This document shows positions 24,322 through 33,170 of a stretch of 64,000 nt of DNA, one piece after another. The DNA lies in assembly GCA_963668535.1 (NCBI GenBank), contig OY764867.1, positions 2,294,001-2,358,000 of the forward strand, read 5' to 3'. Position 1 is the stretch's first letter. Each line of letters opens with the position of its first letter. The position numbers and the translations under genes were made by a program. The stretch comes from F22 sp963668535. GTDB taxonomy: Bacteria > Bacteroidota > Bacteroidia > Bacteroidales > Bacteroidaceae. Below the pieces are notes generated by a model that had not been told where the DNA came from, did not search any database, and saw only the letters and a program-made list of their open reading frames with translations.

Positions 24322-25371
24322 TTAATTTTTAAAGCAATTCAAAGCTGCTGTAGGTGCCCCATCAATAAAGCATCCTTTATTGTAACCACCGTTATATCCA
24401 CCTGGTGCTTCTGGTTCCCAGTAGAAGATTCCATCTACGTGTCCAGTAGTTTGGCAGTCATCCATTAGTTTCTGCATCATCTTTTCACTTGCATCGACCT
24501 CGTCGTAAGCCATACCGACTTCACAAATCACGACTGGTTTACCGTAAGTTTCTGATACAGTATTGATGTTTGCAATACAGGCATTTACAGTAGTTTCCCA
24601 ATTGGATGGGTCTGGATATAGCGACATCCCTATCATGTCATATTTGGCATTGTTGGTTTGTAGGTTGCCAAATAGGCGAGTGTACAACCACAATGTCTGA
24701 CCTTGGTCGCAGTGAACTACCACTTTGGCATCTGGGAAGATCGCTTTGACGGCATCATAACCAGTGCTAACTAGTGTAGCGAAGTTCGAACCATTGTCAA
24801 TAGAACCAAGAGGCCACATCATACCGCCACGAGTTTCGTTACCTATTTGTACCCATTCTGGTTCGATGTTGTATGTCTTTAATTTGCCAAGCATATCATT
24901 GATATGTGCAGTCATAGCATCTTCTGCACCAGCTAGGTCAAGATTGGCCCATGCAGCAGGAATGTCTTGATGTCCTGGATCGGCCCAAGTATCGCTAAAA
25001 TGGAAGTCAATCATAAGACGTAGACCGAGGCTGTTAGCTCGACGTGCTTTAATAAGCACGTCGTCAACATTACTCCATCCTTCAGATGGATTGACCCAAA
25101 CACGTAGACGGATGGCATTGACACCACATTCATCGCGTAAGAGCTGCATACATTCCATTTGTTTTCTATCTGTTGTGTAGAAAAGATTGCCTTCTGCTTC
25201 TAGTTGAGTAAGCCAACTAACATCAGCTCCTTTGGCAAATCCTGTGTGATCTACAACTACAGGTGTATTATCTACAGGTGGGTTTGTCACTGGACTGTCT
25301 TCTGTACAGGATGTGAATCCTAGTGCAGCCATGAATGCGACAGAAGCGACTATTTTATACATTGTTTTCAT
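24322..25371 (-). CDS. GH53 endo-beta-1,4-galactanase, surface lipoprotein
   Basis: 349 aa. The lipoprotein signal ends ALGFTSC (Cys22), followed by TEDS, an acidic stretch consistent with surface display. GH53 TIM-barrel motifs are clear: KGADVSWLTQLE, NAIRLRVWVNP, MIDFHFSDTWADPGHQDIPA, acid/base Glu in VQIGNETRGG (about residue 178) and nucleophile Glu in VICEVGMAYDE (about residue 284). It cuts beta-1,4-linked galactan of pectin and type I arabinogalactan. It lies 13 bp after the SusE-like gene and 17 bp before GH2. The paralogue at 31735 has a different export signal, so the two enzymes probably work on opposite sides of the outer membrane. Confidence 0.95.
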   Translation of the reverse strand: MKTMYKIVASVAFMAALGFTSCTEDSPVTNPPVDNTPVVVDHTGFAKGADVSWLTQLEAEGNLFYTTDRKQMECMQLLRDECGVNAIRLRVWVNPSEGWSNVDDVLIKARRANSLGLRLMIDFHFSDTWADPGHQDIPAAWANLDLAGAEDAMTAHINDMLGKLKTYNIEPEWVQIGNETRGGMMWPLGSIDNGSNFATLVSTGYDAVKAIFPDAKVVVHCDQGQTLWLYTRLFGNLQTNNAKYDMIGMSLYPDPSNWETTVNACIANINTVSETYGKPVVICEVGMAYDEVDASEKMMQKLMDDCQTTGHVDGIFYWEPEAPGGYNGGYNKGCFIDGAPTAALNCFKN

Positions 25372-25384
25372 TGTTAAAACTGAT

Positions 25385-27112
25385 TTATTGATTGTTTGCT
25401 GTATAAGAATAAGTGCCTTTACAAAGGTTTACGGTAAGGGTATATGTACCATTGGCAAGATCGTTATCACCATCGAAACCATCTTGGTATAGGCGTAACA
25501 CACCGCTACCACCACCAAAGGCTAGATCCCAACTACCGTTGATTAATACTTTCACACCATATGGAGTGTTGGCACTTTTAGTGACTTGAGCTGTATATAC
25601 ACCTGCTTCGGCAGTTGCTTGCATAGCTGTCACATCCCAATTGTCGTTAAGACCAGCATATGAAACAGAAGTCACTGGATATAAATGGTATGTTTTACCT
25701 GATAATGATACGTCAAATAAGTATAGACCAGCGTCTGGTGCTGTAATAGTAGATCCGCCATCTGATAGGGAACCTTCAAGTCCTGTTCCACCGTCTACCA
25801 TACCATAGTAGTCGTTCCAATTATTGGCTTCTTTATATAGTCGATAACCTTCAGTTGAGTTTACGTTACAAACACCACCATAGTTAAGATTATCTTCGTT
25901 GTACAGTACTAAGTAATTATCGAAGGTCCAATTTCCACCGTTGATGCCATCATCAATACCTGATAGGAAAAGATGTTGACTGACAGTTTCTTCTGGCGTG
26001 TTTGATGCATTCACTACTTGTACAGTCCATTGAGTCGGATCACTTAGGTTCAATTCTAGAGCTTTTTCTCCTGCTTCTGGTATAGAAACTGAAATGGTTG
26101 TAGCAGTAGTACCAAAATCAAGATGATCGCTTGTTCCACCAAATCCAACAGGAGTGTCTATAGCAGCACTATCATCAGTACCAGTAGATACATTGTATTG
26201 TTTACCTGTACCACTAATGGTAATTTCGGCTGTTTTAGCTTCAGTTGCTGTGAAGTTTAAAGTCCAAGTATTTGCCTTACGATCGAAAACCATTTCACCT
26301 TGAATATCACCAGATACAGTAAGTGCTGGAATAAACAATGCGCTCCACTCATTCGCTGGAGTATCTACGATAGTATAGTAGCAACCTGTTCCTCCTGGAT
26401 ACCAATAATTCCACATATCAATTCCACTTTCTGATGAAGTCATCATAAATGAAGTTCCTGTATTACCATCATTACCCCAGATTACTCCATTACCTTCTTG
26501 TAGGTACCAATTTTCCCATGCACCTGCACCGATAAATCCTTTGTAAATACCATCGCTATCTGCAGAATATAGGTTCTTGCCTGTATCTTCTTGTGAAGAT
26601 GTGAGGTAATGTCCGAGTGTCATATCAATAACGTATGGAGTAACCTGAACAGTAAGCGTGTTACTGTATTGAGGAGTCATATTGTTTGCAAGTTGGCCAG
26701 CTATACGGATATACACAGGAGATGCCTTGCCTCCTTCAATACCGATACGACCTACCGCATTGTTTAGTTCTTCAACTGTAAATTGTTTTTGATAGACTCC
26801 ATTTTCCATGATGAAATTAACTGTGTTAGTAAAAGATTCATCTGCAGAAAATTGTATTGTATTGATGACAGCATGCTTTGGAGCAGCAACACGTGGGTCA
26901 CTTGTCGATATCAGACTATTGTCATTCCAATATAAGCTCAATGCTAGTGCGTCGAGTTGATTGTAGTCTAGTACTATATCTTGACTTGTACCGTTTAGTG
27001 TCAAGTCATCACCCCCAGTAGTATAGATGGTGTCACCATCGTTGCTACAGGACATCATGAATACACTCATGATGGCCATAGCAAAAAGGGATATATGATG
27101 TGTTATTTTCAT
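25385..27112 (-). CDS. SusE/SusF-like surface glycan-binding lipoprotein
   Basis: 575 aa. The lipoprotein signal ends VFMMSC (Cys22), then SNDGD, an acidic surface-export-like stretch. The N-terminal part (about 30-160) resembles the SusE N-terminal domain (ALALSLYWNDNSLI, VNTIQFSADESFTN-type strands, VYIRIAGQL). Following Ig/CBM-like beta modules include repeated YLFDVSLSGKTYHLYPVT- and GVYTAQVTKS-type strands, as in the starch-binding repeats of SusE/F. No catalytic motif is visible. Placed right after susC/susD and before GH53, it probably binds galactan at the cell surface and feeds it to the galactanase and the SusCD complex. Confidence 0.85.
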   Translation of the reverse strand: MKITHHISLFAMAIMSVFMMSCSNDGDTIYTTGGDDLTLNGTSQDIVLDYNQLDALALSLYWNDNSLISTSDPRVAAPKHAVINTIQFSADESFTNTVNFIMENGVYQKQFTVEELNNAVGRIGIEGGKASPVYIRIAGQLANNMTPQYSNTLTVQVTPYVIDMTLGHYLTSSQEDTGKNLYSADSDGIYKGFIGAGAWENWYLQEGNGVIWGNDGNTGTSFMMTSSESGIDMWNYWYPGGTGCYYTIVDTPANEWSALFIPALTVSGDIQGEMVFDRKANTWTLNFTATEAKTAEITISGTGKQYNVSTGTDDSAAIDTPVGFGGTSDHLDFGTTATTISVSIPEAGEKALELNLSDPTQWTVQVVNASNTPEETVSQHLFLSGIDDGINGGNWTFDNYLVLYNEDNLNYGGVCNVNSTEGYRLYKEANNWNDYYGMVDGGTGLEGSLSDGGSTITAPDAGLYLFDVSLSGKTYHLYPVTSVSYAGLNDNWDVTAMQATAEAGVYTAQVTKSANTPYGVKVLINGSWDLAFGGGSGVLRLYQDGFDGDNDLANGTYTLTVNLCKGTYSYTANNQ

Positions 27113-27132
27113 ATCTATATATTCTTGATGTT

Positions 27133-28713
27133 TTAATAATTAGGATTCGATAGATTAGGGTTGGCTGTAAGCTCTGCTGCTGGAATAGGGTACACATTGT
27201 ACTTATCATCAACAGCTCGACCGTCAACTACGCCACCCTTCCATTGCCATAGGTATTTATTTGTTGTAAATAAACCGAAGCGGACTAAGTCGGTACGGCG
27301 ACAAGCTTCTTGATAAAGCTCACGTCCACGTTCATTGATGATAAAGTTAAGGTTGAATTGTGCATCCGATATGTTCCCTGAGTCATTTCCATAGGCTCTA
27401 TAGCGTACTAAATTGACTAAATCAAGCGCTTCTGCACGAGTCATACCTGTACCCCCACGAAGCACTGCTTCAGCTGCCATCAAATACACGTCAGCAAGAC
27501 GGAAAACTGGGAAGTCAGTATCTACTCCATCTGATGCTGAATCTGAAGAAGCGGCACCATCATCTGTTAGGTTGGTCCATTTTTCGCTGTAATAACCTTG
27601 TGAACCTTCATCTAGTGATTTGTCTAGATATTGGGTTTGACCATCTGTCCATAGCATACAACGACTATCTGTTGATGTAGCTACATCATCAAATAGGGCA
27701 GAAAATTCTCCACGTACTCGCCAGCTTCCCCAACCACTAGAAATACCATAATCGGATGGATCTTGTGAACTATCACTACCGCAAGAACCACATACTAAAT
27801 AAGTTGTAGCTCCCCAAGTCATGGTTGTTTTAGAATCAGTTACAAAGGAGAATAGAATTTCATTAGTACGCTTGTTGTTATCAGCATTAAACAATTTAGC
27901 GTAATCTGATTCTAGGCTATAGCGTTTTGTGTCAATGATTTTCTTGCAATATGTGATACAGTCGCTGTAGTGTTCAGTGCCTGTATAAACAGCAGCATTA
28001 AGATATAATTTTGCAGCTAAAGCCCATACAGCAGCTTTTGAAGCACGTCCGTATTCGTTTGTATCTGGCAAATCATTTTCTATCGCCTTAATTTCTGTTT
28101 CGATATAATCAAACAGTTGTGTACTAGTGTATGCTTCTGGTATGTAAGCAGATGCAGGACTATTTTCATCAACGAAAGGACCTTGACGGAATAGATCTAG
28201 TACGAAGTAGTAATCAAGTGCACGCATAAAACGAGCTTCAAGACGATAATTGCGAATATCTGCTTGTTCACTTTCACTGAATTGTGCTATTTTATCATCA
28301 CCGCAGTATCGTAAAAATTCATTGCAAAGAGCAATAGAATAGTATAGACGATAATACGTATCTGATACCCATGAATCGCTGGCATCCCAAGTCATATAAG
28401 ATAGGTTTGTCAGTTTATCACCACTCAACCAACGCATTGCAGTTTCATCGGTTGGAGCTTCTTGAAGGTTAAAATAGCTACGAAGTAAATCTTGACCATT
28501 GAAAGAGGAAATATCGGCATTACCACCACCTTTTTCTTGGCCTGCTAGGCTGTATGAACCATAAATTTTGGCAAGCACCATTTTATATCCTTCAGCACTT
28601 GTATAGACAGAAGATGAGTTCTGTTCGATAACGGGATATTGGTTGAGATCATCCGTACATGCGGTGCACATCAACACAATAGCTAGTATTAGGAATGAAT
28701 ATATTTTTTTCAT
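27133..28713 (-). CDS. SusD/RagB-family lipoprotein of the galactan PUL
   Basis: 526 aa. The lipoprotein signal ends VLMCTAC (Cys19), followed by TDD. It shows SusD features: RNYRLEARFMRALDYYFVLD (about residues 155-175), ASKAAVWALAAKLYLNAAVY (about 220-240), PVFRLADVYLMAAEAVLRGG (about 400-420), LVNLVRYRAYG and the C-terminal YPIPAAELTANPNLSN. It caps the SusC transporter encoded 14 bp upstream and binds galacto-oligosaccharides. Confidence 0.95.
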   Translation of the reverse strand: MKKIYSFLILAIVLMCTACTDDLNQYPVIEQNSSSVYTSAEGYKMVLAKIYGSYSLAGQEKGGGNADISSFNGQDLLRSYFNLQEAPTDETAMRWLSGDKLTNLSYMTWDASDSWVSDTYYRLYYSIALCNEFLRYCGDDKIAQFSESEQADIRNYRLEARFMRALDYYFVLDLFRQGPFVDENSPASAYIPEAYTSTQLFDYIETEIKAIENDLPDTNEYGRASKAAVWALAAKLYLNAAVYTGTEHYSDCITYCKKIIDTKRYSLESDYAKLFNADNNKRTNEILFSFVTDSKTTMTWGATTYLVCGSCGSDSSQDPSDYGISSGWGSWRVRGEFSALFDDVATSTDSRCMLWTDGQTQYLDKSLDEGSQGYYSEKWTNLTDDGAASSDSASDGVDTDFPVFRLADVYLMAAEAVLRGGTGMTRAEALDLVNLVRYRAYGNDSGNISDAQFNLNFIINERGRELYQEACRRTDLVRFGLFTTNKYLWQWKGGVVDGRAVDDKYNVYPIPAAELTANPNLSNPNY

Positions 28714-28727
28714 GTAACGTTGAATTA

Positions 28728-31703
28728 TTAGAAGTTAAGTCCTACAGTAAGTGAATAGGTACGAGGGCGTGGATAAACAGAAGTATCAACACCAGTTTGG
28801 CTTTCAGGATCAATTCCACCGTATTTGGTAATTGTAAATACGTTTTGTACCATTGTTGAGACGTGTAAGTCAAAACTATTGGCTATGCGTCCGAAGTCGT
28901 ATGAAAGTTGGAGGTTATCCATTTTCAAAAAGGCTGCATTTTCTAAATAATAGTCACTTAAGTATTGACGTTTTTGAAAGCCAGTTTTCAAATAACTTGA
29001 AGAAAGGTTATTCAATTGACCTGAACACCAAGTTGTACATTCCCAAGCACCCATATTGGCTTCCATACCGTTGTACACGTAGTTACCAACTTGTGCTCTT
29101 AGTGATGTACTTAGAGTCCATTTTTTGTATTGTAGACTAGTACTTAATCCAAAAATCCAATCTGGAGAAGGAGAATGTGTGTGATAGCGGTCATCTGCTG
29201 TGATTTCACCATCACCATTAAGATCGGCATAAAGCCCCTCGATAGGACGACCTGTTTCTTTGTCATAAATTTGTTTGTACAAATAGTATGAGTAAGGCGC
29301 ATGTCCTGTAGAGAATACTTGCATTTGGTAAGAATCAATATATGGACCCACTTCAGTGTCTGGACTATCTGCTCCAGGAATTAAAGTCATATTAGTAATA
29401 CGACTACGTTGCCATGTTGCATTGGCTGTTACAGACCAAGACAAATCATCAGTGTTTATAACATGGGCATTCAAGCTCATTTCGACACCTTGGCTATCTA
29501 CGTTACCAACGTTAGTCAAGAGCATCTTGTCAAAGTTGACCCCTGCTGGAGTTGGTACAGAAGCAAGAAGATCTTCAGTCTTACGATTGTAATAATCGAC
29601 AGATCCAGTGATTCGGTTGTTGAGGAAGCCAAAATCAAATCCAGCATTCCAAGACTTAGTTGTTTCCCAAGTTAGATCAGGATTGTATGCTTCTGGACGA
29701 TAAGTATGGATAGGAGTACCATTTAGTTGATATTGTGCTCCTTGTTGGCTGATGGTATAGATTGGTAAGTATCCATAGTTAGAAATACCATCTTGTTGAC
29801 CTGTAATACCGTAACTTACACGTAGCTTAAAGTCATTCATTACAGAGCTAATTGGCTCATAGAAGCTTTCTTTAGATACACGCCATGCTAAAGCGACTGA
29901 TGGGAATGTACCCCAACGGTTGTCTTTAGAGAAACGAGAAGAACCGTCACGACGGAATGTACCTGTCAACATGTACTTATCAGCAAGGGTGTAGTTTAAA
30001 CGACCATAATATGATAATAATGTGTGACGTTGATCACTTGCTGCTGATGAAGCTTGTACATCGCCAGCTACATTGTATTCATCGTACGCTGAATTGTAGC
30101 TTTTCCAATATTGATAATCGTATCCTAAAGTAAGGTCTACATTACTATTTAGAGCATCAATGTCTTTCTTATAGTTGGCATAGACGGTAAGCAATTTGTT
30201 AAAGTTCTTTTGAGGACCATAACTATAATCACGTCCACCAGTGCTATAATAAGAATAGTTGCTTTCAGGAATGTACACTTCTCCAGTACCTTTAGAGTAG
30301 TCATATCCTGCAGTAGTATGAAGACGTAGGCCTTCTGCGAAAGGGAAACGATAGTCCATGTCGACATTTCCTACAAAACGGTATACTTTTGAAGTTGAGT
30401 TGTACAGGTTTAATTGGCCAACTGGATTGGCTTGAGCACCTTGAGCAGGCTTGCCTACATTATCAACAACGTTTGTATATCCTCCGAAAATGCTATTGGC
30501 ATCTCTTACAGGTACGGTAGGATTGTACACTAGAGCATTCCAAATAGCTCCTGTTTCTGCAAAACGGTTTTTGCTGTATGTTCCTTTACCGCTGATGCGA
30601 ATATGAAGATGGTCATCAAAGAACGATGGAGTCAAGTTGATGTTACCAGTATAACGTGTTGAGTTATCTGTACGTAAAATACCATCTTGATTCATATAAC
30701 CCAAAGCTACACGGAAAGGTAGCCAAGAGGTAGCGCGTCCTGCTATACTAAGACTATTATCTGTACCAAGGGCTGTTTGATATATAGCATCATTCCAATT
30801 GGTACGTTCATTACCAATTAAGGCAATTTGATCTGCAGTTCCTTGTGTCTGATATGCGTTTTTGAATTGGTTTAGGCTAAGCATATCAGCTGTCTTGGTA
30901 CGATTGGCAACAGAGTTAGTTGATTGAAGGCTGATTTTTATTTTATCACCTCCACCCTTTTTCGTATTGATGATGATGACACCATTAGATGCACGAGAAC
31001 CATAGATGGCTGTCGATGACGCATCTTTAAGGATAGTCATGCTTTCAATGTCATTAGGGTTGATCAAACTTAAAAAGTTACCAGATCCAGTAACACCACC
31101 ACCTACTTCCATAGGTACTCCATCAAGTACAATCAGTGGGTCGTTTGAAGCGTTCAGTGAAGCCCCTCCACGTACACGAATTGTTGCTGAAGCATTAGGT
31201 GAACCACCAGAGTTGATGATTTGAACACCAGCAATCTTACCGTTAATCAGTTCTTCTGGAGAAGATACAACACCACTGTTGAAATCTTTTTCTCCAACTG
31301 TAGAAACTGAACCTGTAAGATCTTCTTTCTTTTGTGTACCATAACCGATAACGACTACTTCATCAATCAATTGTGCATCAGTCTTAAGTACAACTTTAAT
31401 AGGAGCATTGTCTTTAGTAAGTGTAATCACTTGTTTGACGCATCCGATATAAGAAACTTCGACTGTTTTAGTTTCAACGGGAAGTTGTAATGTGAAATTA
31501 CCATCAAAGTCTGTAATTGTTCCCATTGAGGTACCTGGAACGACTACACTTGCACCAATAAGTGGTTCTTTGTTTTCGTCAATGACGACGCCCGTAATAA
31601 TGCGGGTTGTTTGAGCGGCTGCTACAAGAGGTAGGGTCATTGCAATGAATGCTAACAAGAACATTCTGAACCTACAGCCGAAAAGTGCTGTTTGCTCTCT
31701 CAT
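28728..31703 (-). CDS. SusC-family TonB-dependent transporter of the galactan PUL
   Basis: 991 aa with a signal peptide ending VAAAQ (about residue 31). A carboxypeptidase-regulatory-like domain (TGVVIDENKEPLIGASVVVP, about 36-110) is followed by the canonical junction LIDEVVVIGYGTQKKEDLTG, the plug (VQIINSGGSPNASATIRVRG, ESMTILKDASSTAIYGSRA) and a beta-barrel ending in Phe (LTVGLNF). It imports galacto-oligosaccharides into the periplasm. It starts 31 bp after the GH53 gene and is followed 14 bp later by susD. Confidence 0.96.
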   Translation of the reverse strand: MREQTALFGCRFRMFLLAFIAMTLPLVAAAQTTRIITGVVIDENKEPLIGASVVVPGTSMGTITDFDGNFTLQLPVETKTVEVSYIGCVKQVITLTKDNAPIKVVLKTDAQLIDEVVVIGYGTQKKEDLTGSVSTVGEKDFNSGVVSSPEELINGKIAGVQIINSGGSPNASATIRVRGGASLNASNDPLIVLDGVPMEVGGGVTGSGNFLSLINPNDIESMTILKDASSTAIYGSRASNGVIIINTKKGGGDKIKISLQSTNSVANRTKTADMLSLNQFKNAYQTQGTADQIALIGNERTNWNDAIYQTALGTDNSLSIAGRATSWLPFRVALGYMNQDGILRTDNSTRYTGNINLTPSFFDDHLHIRISGKGTYSKNRFAETGAIWNALVYNPTVPVRDANSIFGGYTNVVDNVGKPAQGAQANPVGQLNLYNSTSKVYRFVGNVDMDYRFPFAEGLRLHTTAGYDYSKGTGEVYIPESNYSYYSTGGRDYSYGPQKNFNKLLTVYANYKKDIDALNSNVDLTLGYDYQYWKSYNSAYDEYNVAGDVQASSAASDQRHTLLSYYGRLNYTLADKYMLTGTFRRDGSSRFSKDNRWGTFPSVALAWRVSKESFYEPISSVMNDFKLRVSYGITGQQDGISNYGYLPIYTISQQGAQYQLNGTPIHTYRPEAYNPDLTWETTKSWNAGFDFGFLNNRITGSVDYYNRKTEDLLASVPTPAGVNFDKMLLTNVGNVDSQGVEMSLNAHVINTDDLSWSVTANATWQRSRITNMTLIPGADSPDTEVGPYIDSYQMQVFSTGHAPYSYYLYKQIYDKETGRPIEGLYADLNGDGEITADDRYHTHSPSPDWIFGLSTSLQYKKWTLSTSLRAQVGNYVYNGMEANMGAWECTTWCSGQLNNLSSSYLKTGFQKRQYLSDYYLENAAFLKMDNLQLSYDFGRIANSFDLHVSTMVQNVFTITKYGGIDPESQTGVDTSVYPRPRTYSLTVGLNF

Positions 31704-31734
31704 TGTATTAGTTTTTTTAGTTTATGATAAATGA

Positions 31735-32769
31735 TTATTTAGTTGCTTTGGAGGCTTCAGTAAAGGCATCCATAATAGCTGTAGGGCGATCATTCTGAAA
31801 AGCACCTAGAGAGTATCCTCCATGACAGCATTCTGGCGCCCAATAAAAGACACCTTTGCATCGATTGTTTGTTTTTTCCATGCATGCACGGATTAGTCGA
31901 CTCATAAAGATATAACCTCTATGAGGAGCATCTGCTTTGACACCTGTTTCTACGACCATAAGGTCACAGTCATAGCGCTTGCTAAGGGTGTTGATATTGG
32001 CTATGCAGTCATCAACTGAAGACTGAGCTAATGGATCACGATTATACCAAAATGGATAGATACTCATGCCGATAATATCCCATTTTACACCTAGGCGTTT
32101 TAGGGAATCAAACATGAAAGTATACAGGTCTAAATTATATCCTCTGTCAAGATGAATGATGACTTTTGCATCAGGATATACACGTTTAACGGCTTCACAT
32201 CCAGCTTGAGTGAGTCCAGCATATTGTTTCATGTTGTCTGGAGCTCTCCCCATGTCCCATAGAAAACCATTTGTTGTTTCGTTACCCACTTGTACCCACT
32301 TGACGTCTACGTCGTGCTTCTTCAGTAAGGATAAAGTTTCTTCGGTGTGATGGACCAAGGCTTTTTTCATGCCATCATAGTCAAGACCTTTCCATGCTGC
32401 TGGTATGTTTTGCTTGCCAGGATCGGCCCACCAGTCGCTATAGTGAAAATCTATCATAATAGCCATGTTTTGTGCTTTGGCACGTAGTGCCATGGTGAGT
32501 ACATCTTCTTTACTACTCCAGCCTCCTTTTGGATTGACCCAAACTCGAAGTCGGACTGCATTAAGTCCTAACTGTTTCATTAAAACGGTGTTTTCCGTTT
32601 GTACTCCTTCTCTGTTGTAAGAGAATATGCCTTGATGTTCTAATTCTGTGGTAGCACTAATGTCGGCTCCGAGCCAGAACTCTTGCCCCCACATGCATAC
32701 ACTGTTAAGTAATAAAGCACCTCCAATGATATAATACCTCAGAAGTGATCTAGATAATAAATGTTTCAT
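31735..32769 (-). CDS. GH53 endo-beta-1,4-galactanase, probably periplasmic
   Basis: 344 aa. The signal peptide (about residues 1-28) ends near CMWGQ and lacks a good lipobox, because the residues before Cys are NSV. GH53 motifs are complete: WLGADISATTELE, NAVRLRVWVNPKGGW, MIDFHYSDWWADPGKQNIPA, acid/base Glu in VQVGNETTNG (about residue 162), nucleophile Glu in LMVVETGVKA (about residue 271). It is the first gene of the PUL operon, 31 bp before susC. A periplasmic galactanase would shorten imported oligosaccharides for the GH2 enzyme, complementing the surface GH53. Its position next to the regulator gene is typical of PULs under hybrid two-component control. Confidence 0.94.
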   Translation of the reverse strand: MKHLLSRSLLRYYIIGGALLLNSVCMWGQEFWLGADISATTELEHQGIFSYNREGVQTENTVLMKQLGLNAVRLRVWVNPKGGWSSKEDVLTMALRAKAQNMAIMIDFHYSDWWADPGKQNIPAAWKGLDYDGMKKALVHHTEETLSLLKKHDVDVKWVQVGNETTNGFLWDMGRAPDNMKQYAGLTQAGCEAVKRVYPDAKVIIHLDRGYNLDLYTFMFDSLKRLGVKWDIIGMSIYPFWYNRDPLAQSSVDDCIANINTLSKRYDCDLMVVETGVKADAPHRGYIFMSRLIRACMEKTNNRCKGVFYWAPECCHGGYSLGAFQNDRPTAIMDAFTEASKATK

Positions 32770-33082
32770 ACTTTTAGATGGTTAAAGTAAATGTGTATCC
32801 TAAAAAATCTTTTTACCATCAAAAACTGCTACCTGTCTTTTCTATTAATAATTCTACTTCTTTGTCGTGTTTTACTTGTAGATGCAAAGATAATTAGAAC
32901 ACTCATATTCTTATGAAGAAAAAAGACAGATCATAGCACAAAAAGGACAAGCGCTGATTATCAGCGAATTTTTGAGACTTTTTCTGCTGTTTTTAGCTTT
33001 GAGTAGTGTACGTTTCTATTTAATATATTCTTTCCTTTTATCACATGAGTTTGGTCACTCACTTGGATGTATGAAAAGAAAT
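32770..33082 (-). promoter_or_regulatory. Promoter region of the galactan PUL operon
   Basis: The roughly 400-bp gap between the regulator and GH53 holds a strong -7 box TATCTTTG (complement of 32885-32892), about 115 bp before the GH53 start. A TTTG at the usual -33 spacing is missing, which fits a promoter needing the activator. The rest is AT-rich and holds no gene that I can support. Confidence 0.6.
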
Positions 33083-33135
33083 GAGATAGAATTTCAAGGT
33101 GACAACAAGGTGTGTTGCTCTTAAAATTCTATCTC
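33083..33135 (-). terminator. Hairpin downstream of the hybrid regulator gene
   Basis: GAGATAGAATTT (33083-33094) and AAATTCTATCTC (33124-33135) form a perfect 12-bp stem. On the minus strand it is followed by ATTTCTTTTC. It lies 36 bp after the regulator stop; probable terminator separating it from the PUL operon. Confidence 0.6.
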
Positions 33136-33170
33136 TTCTACAATTAAAAAGGGGGATACGCAGAATGTTA

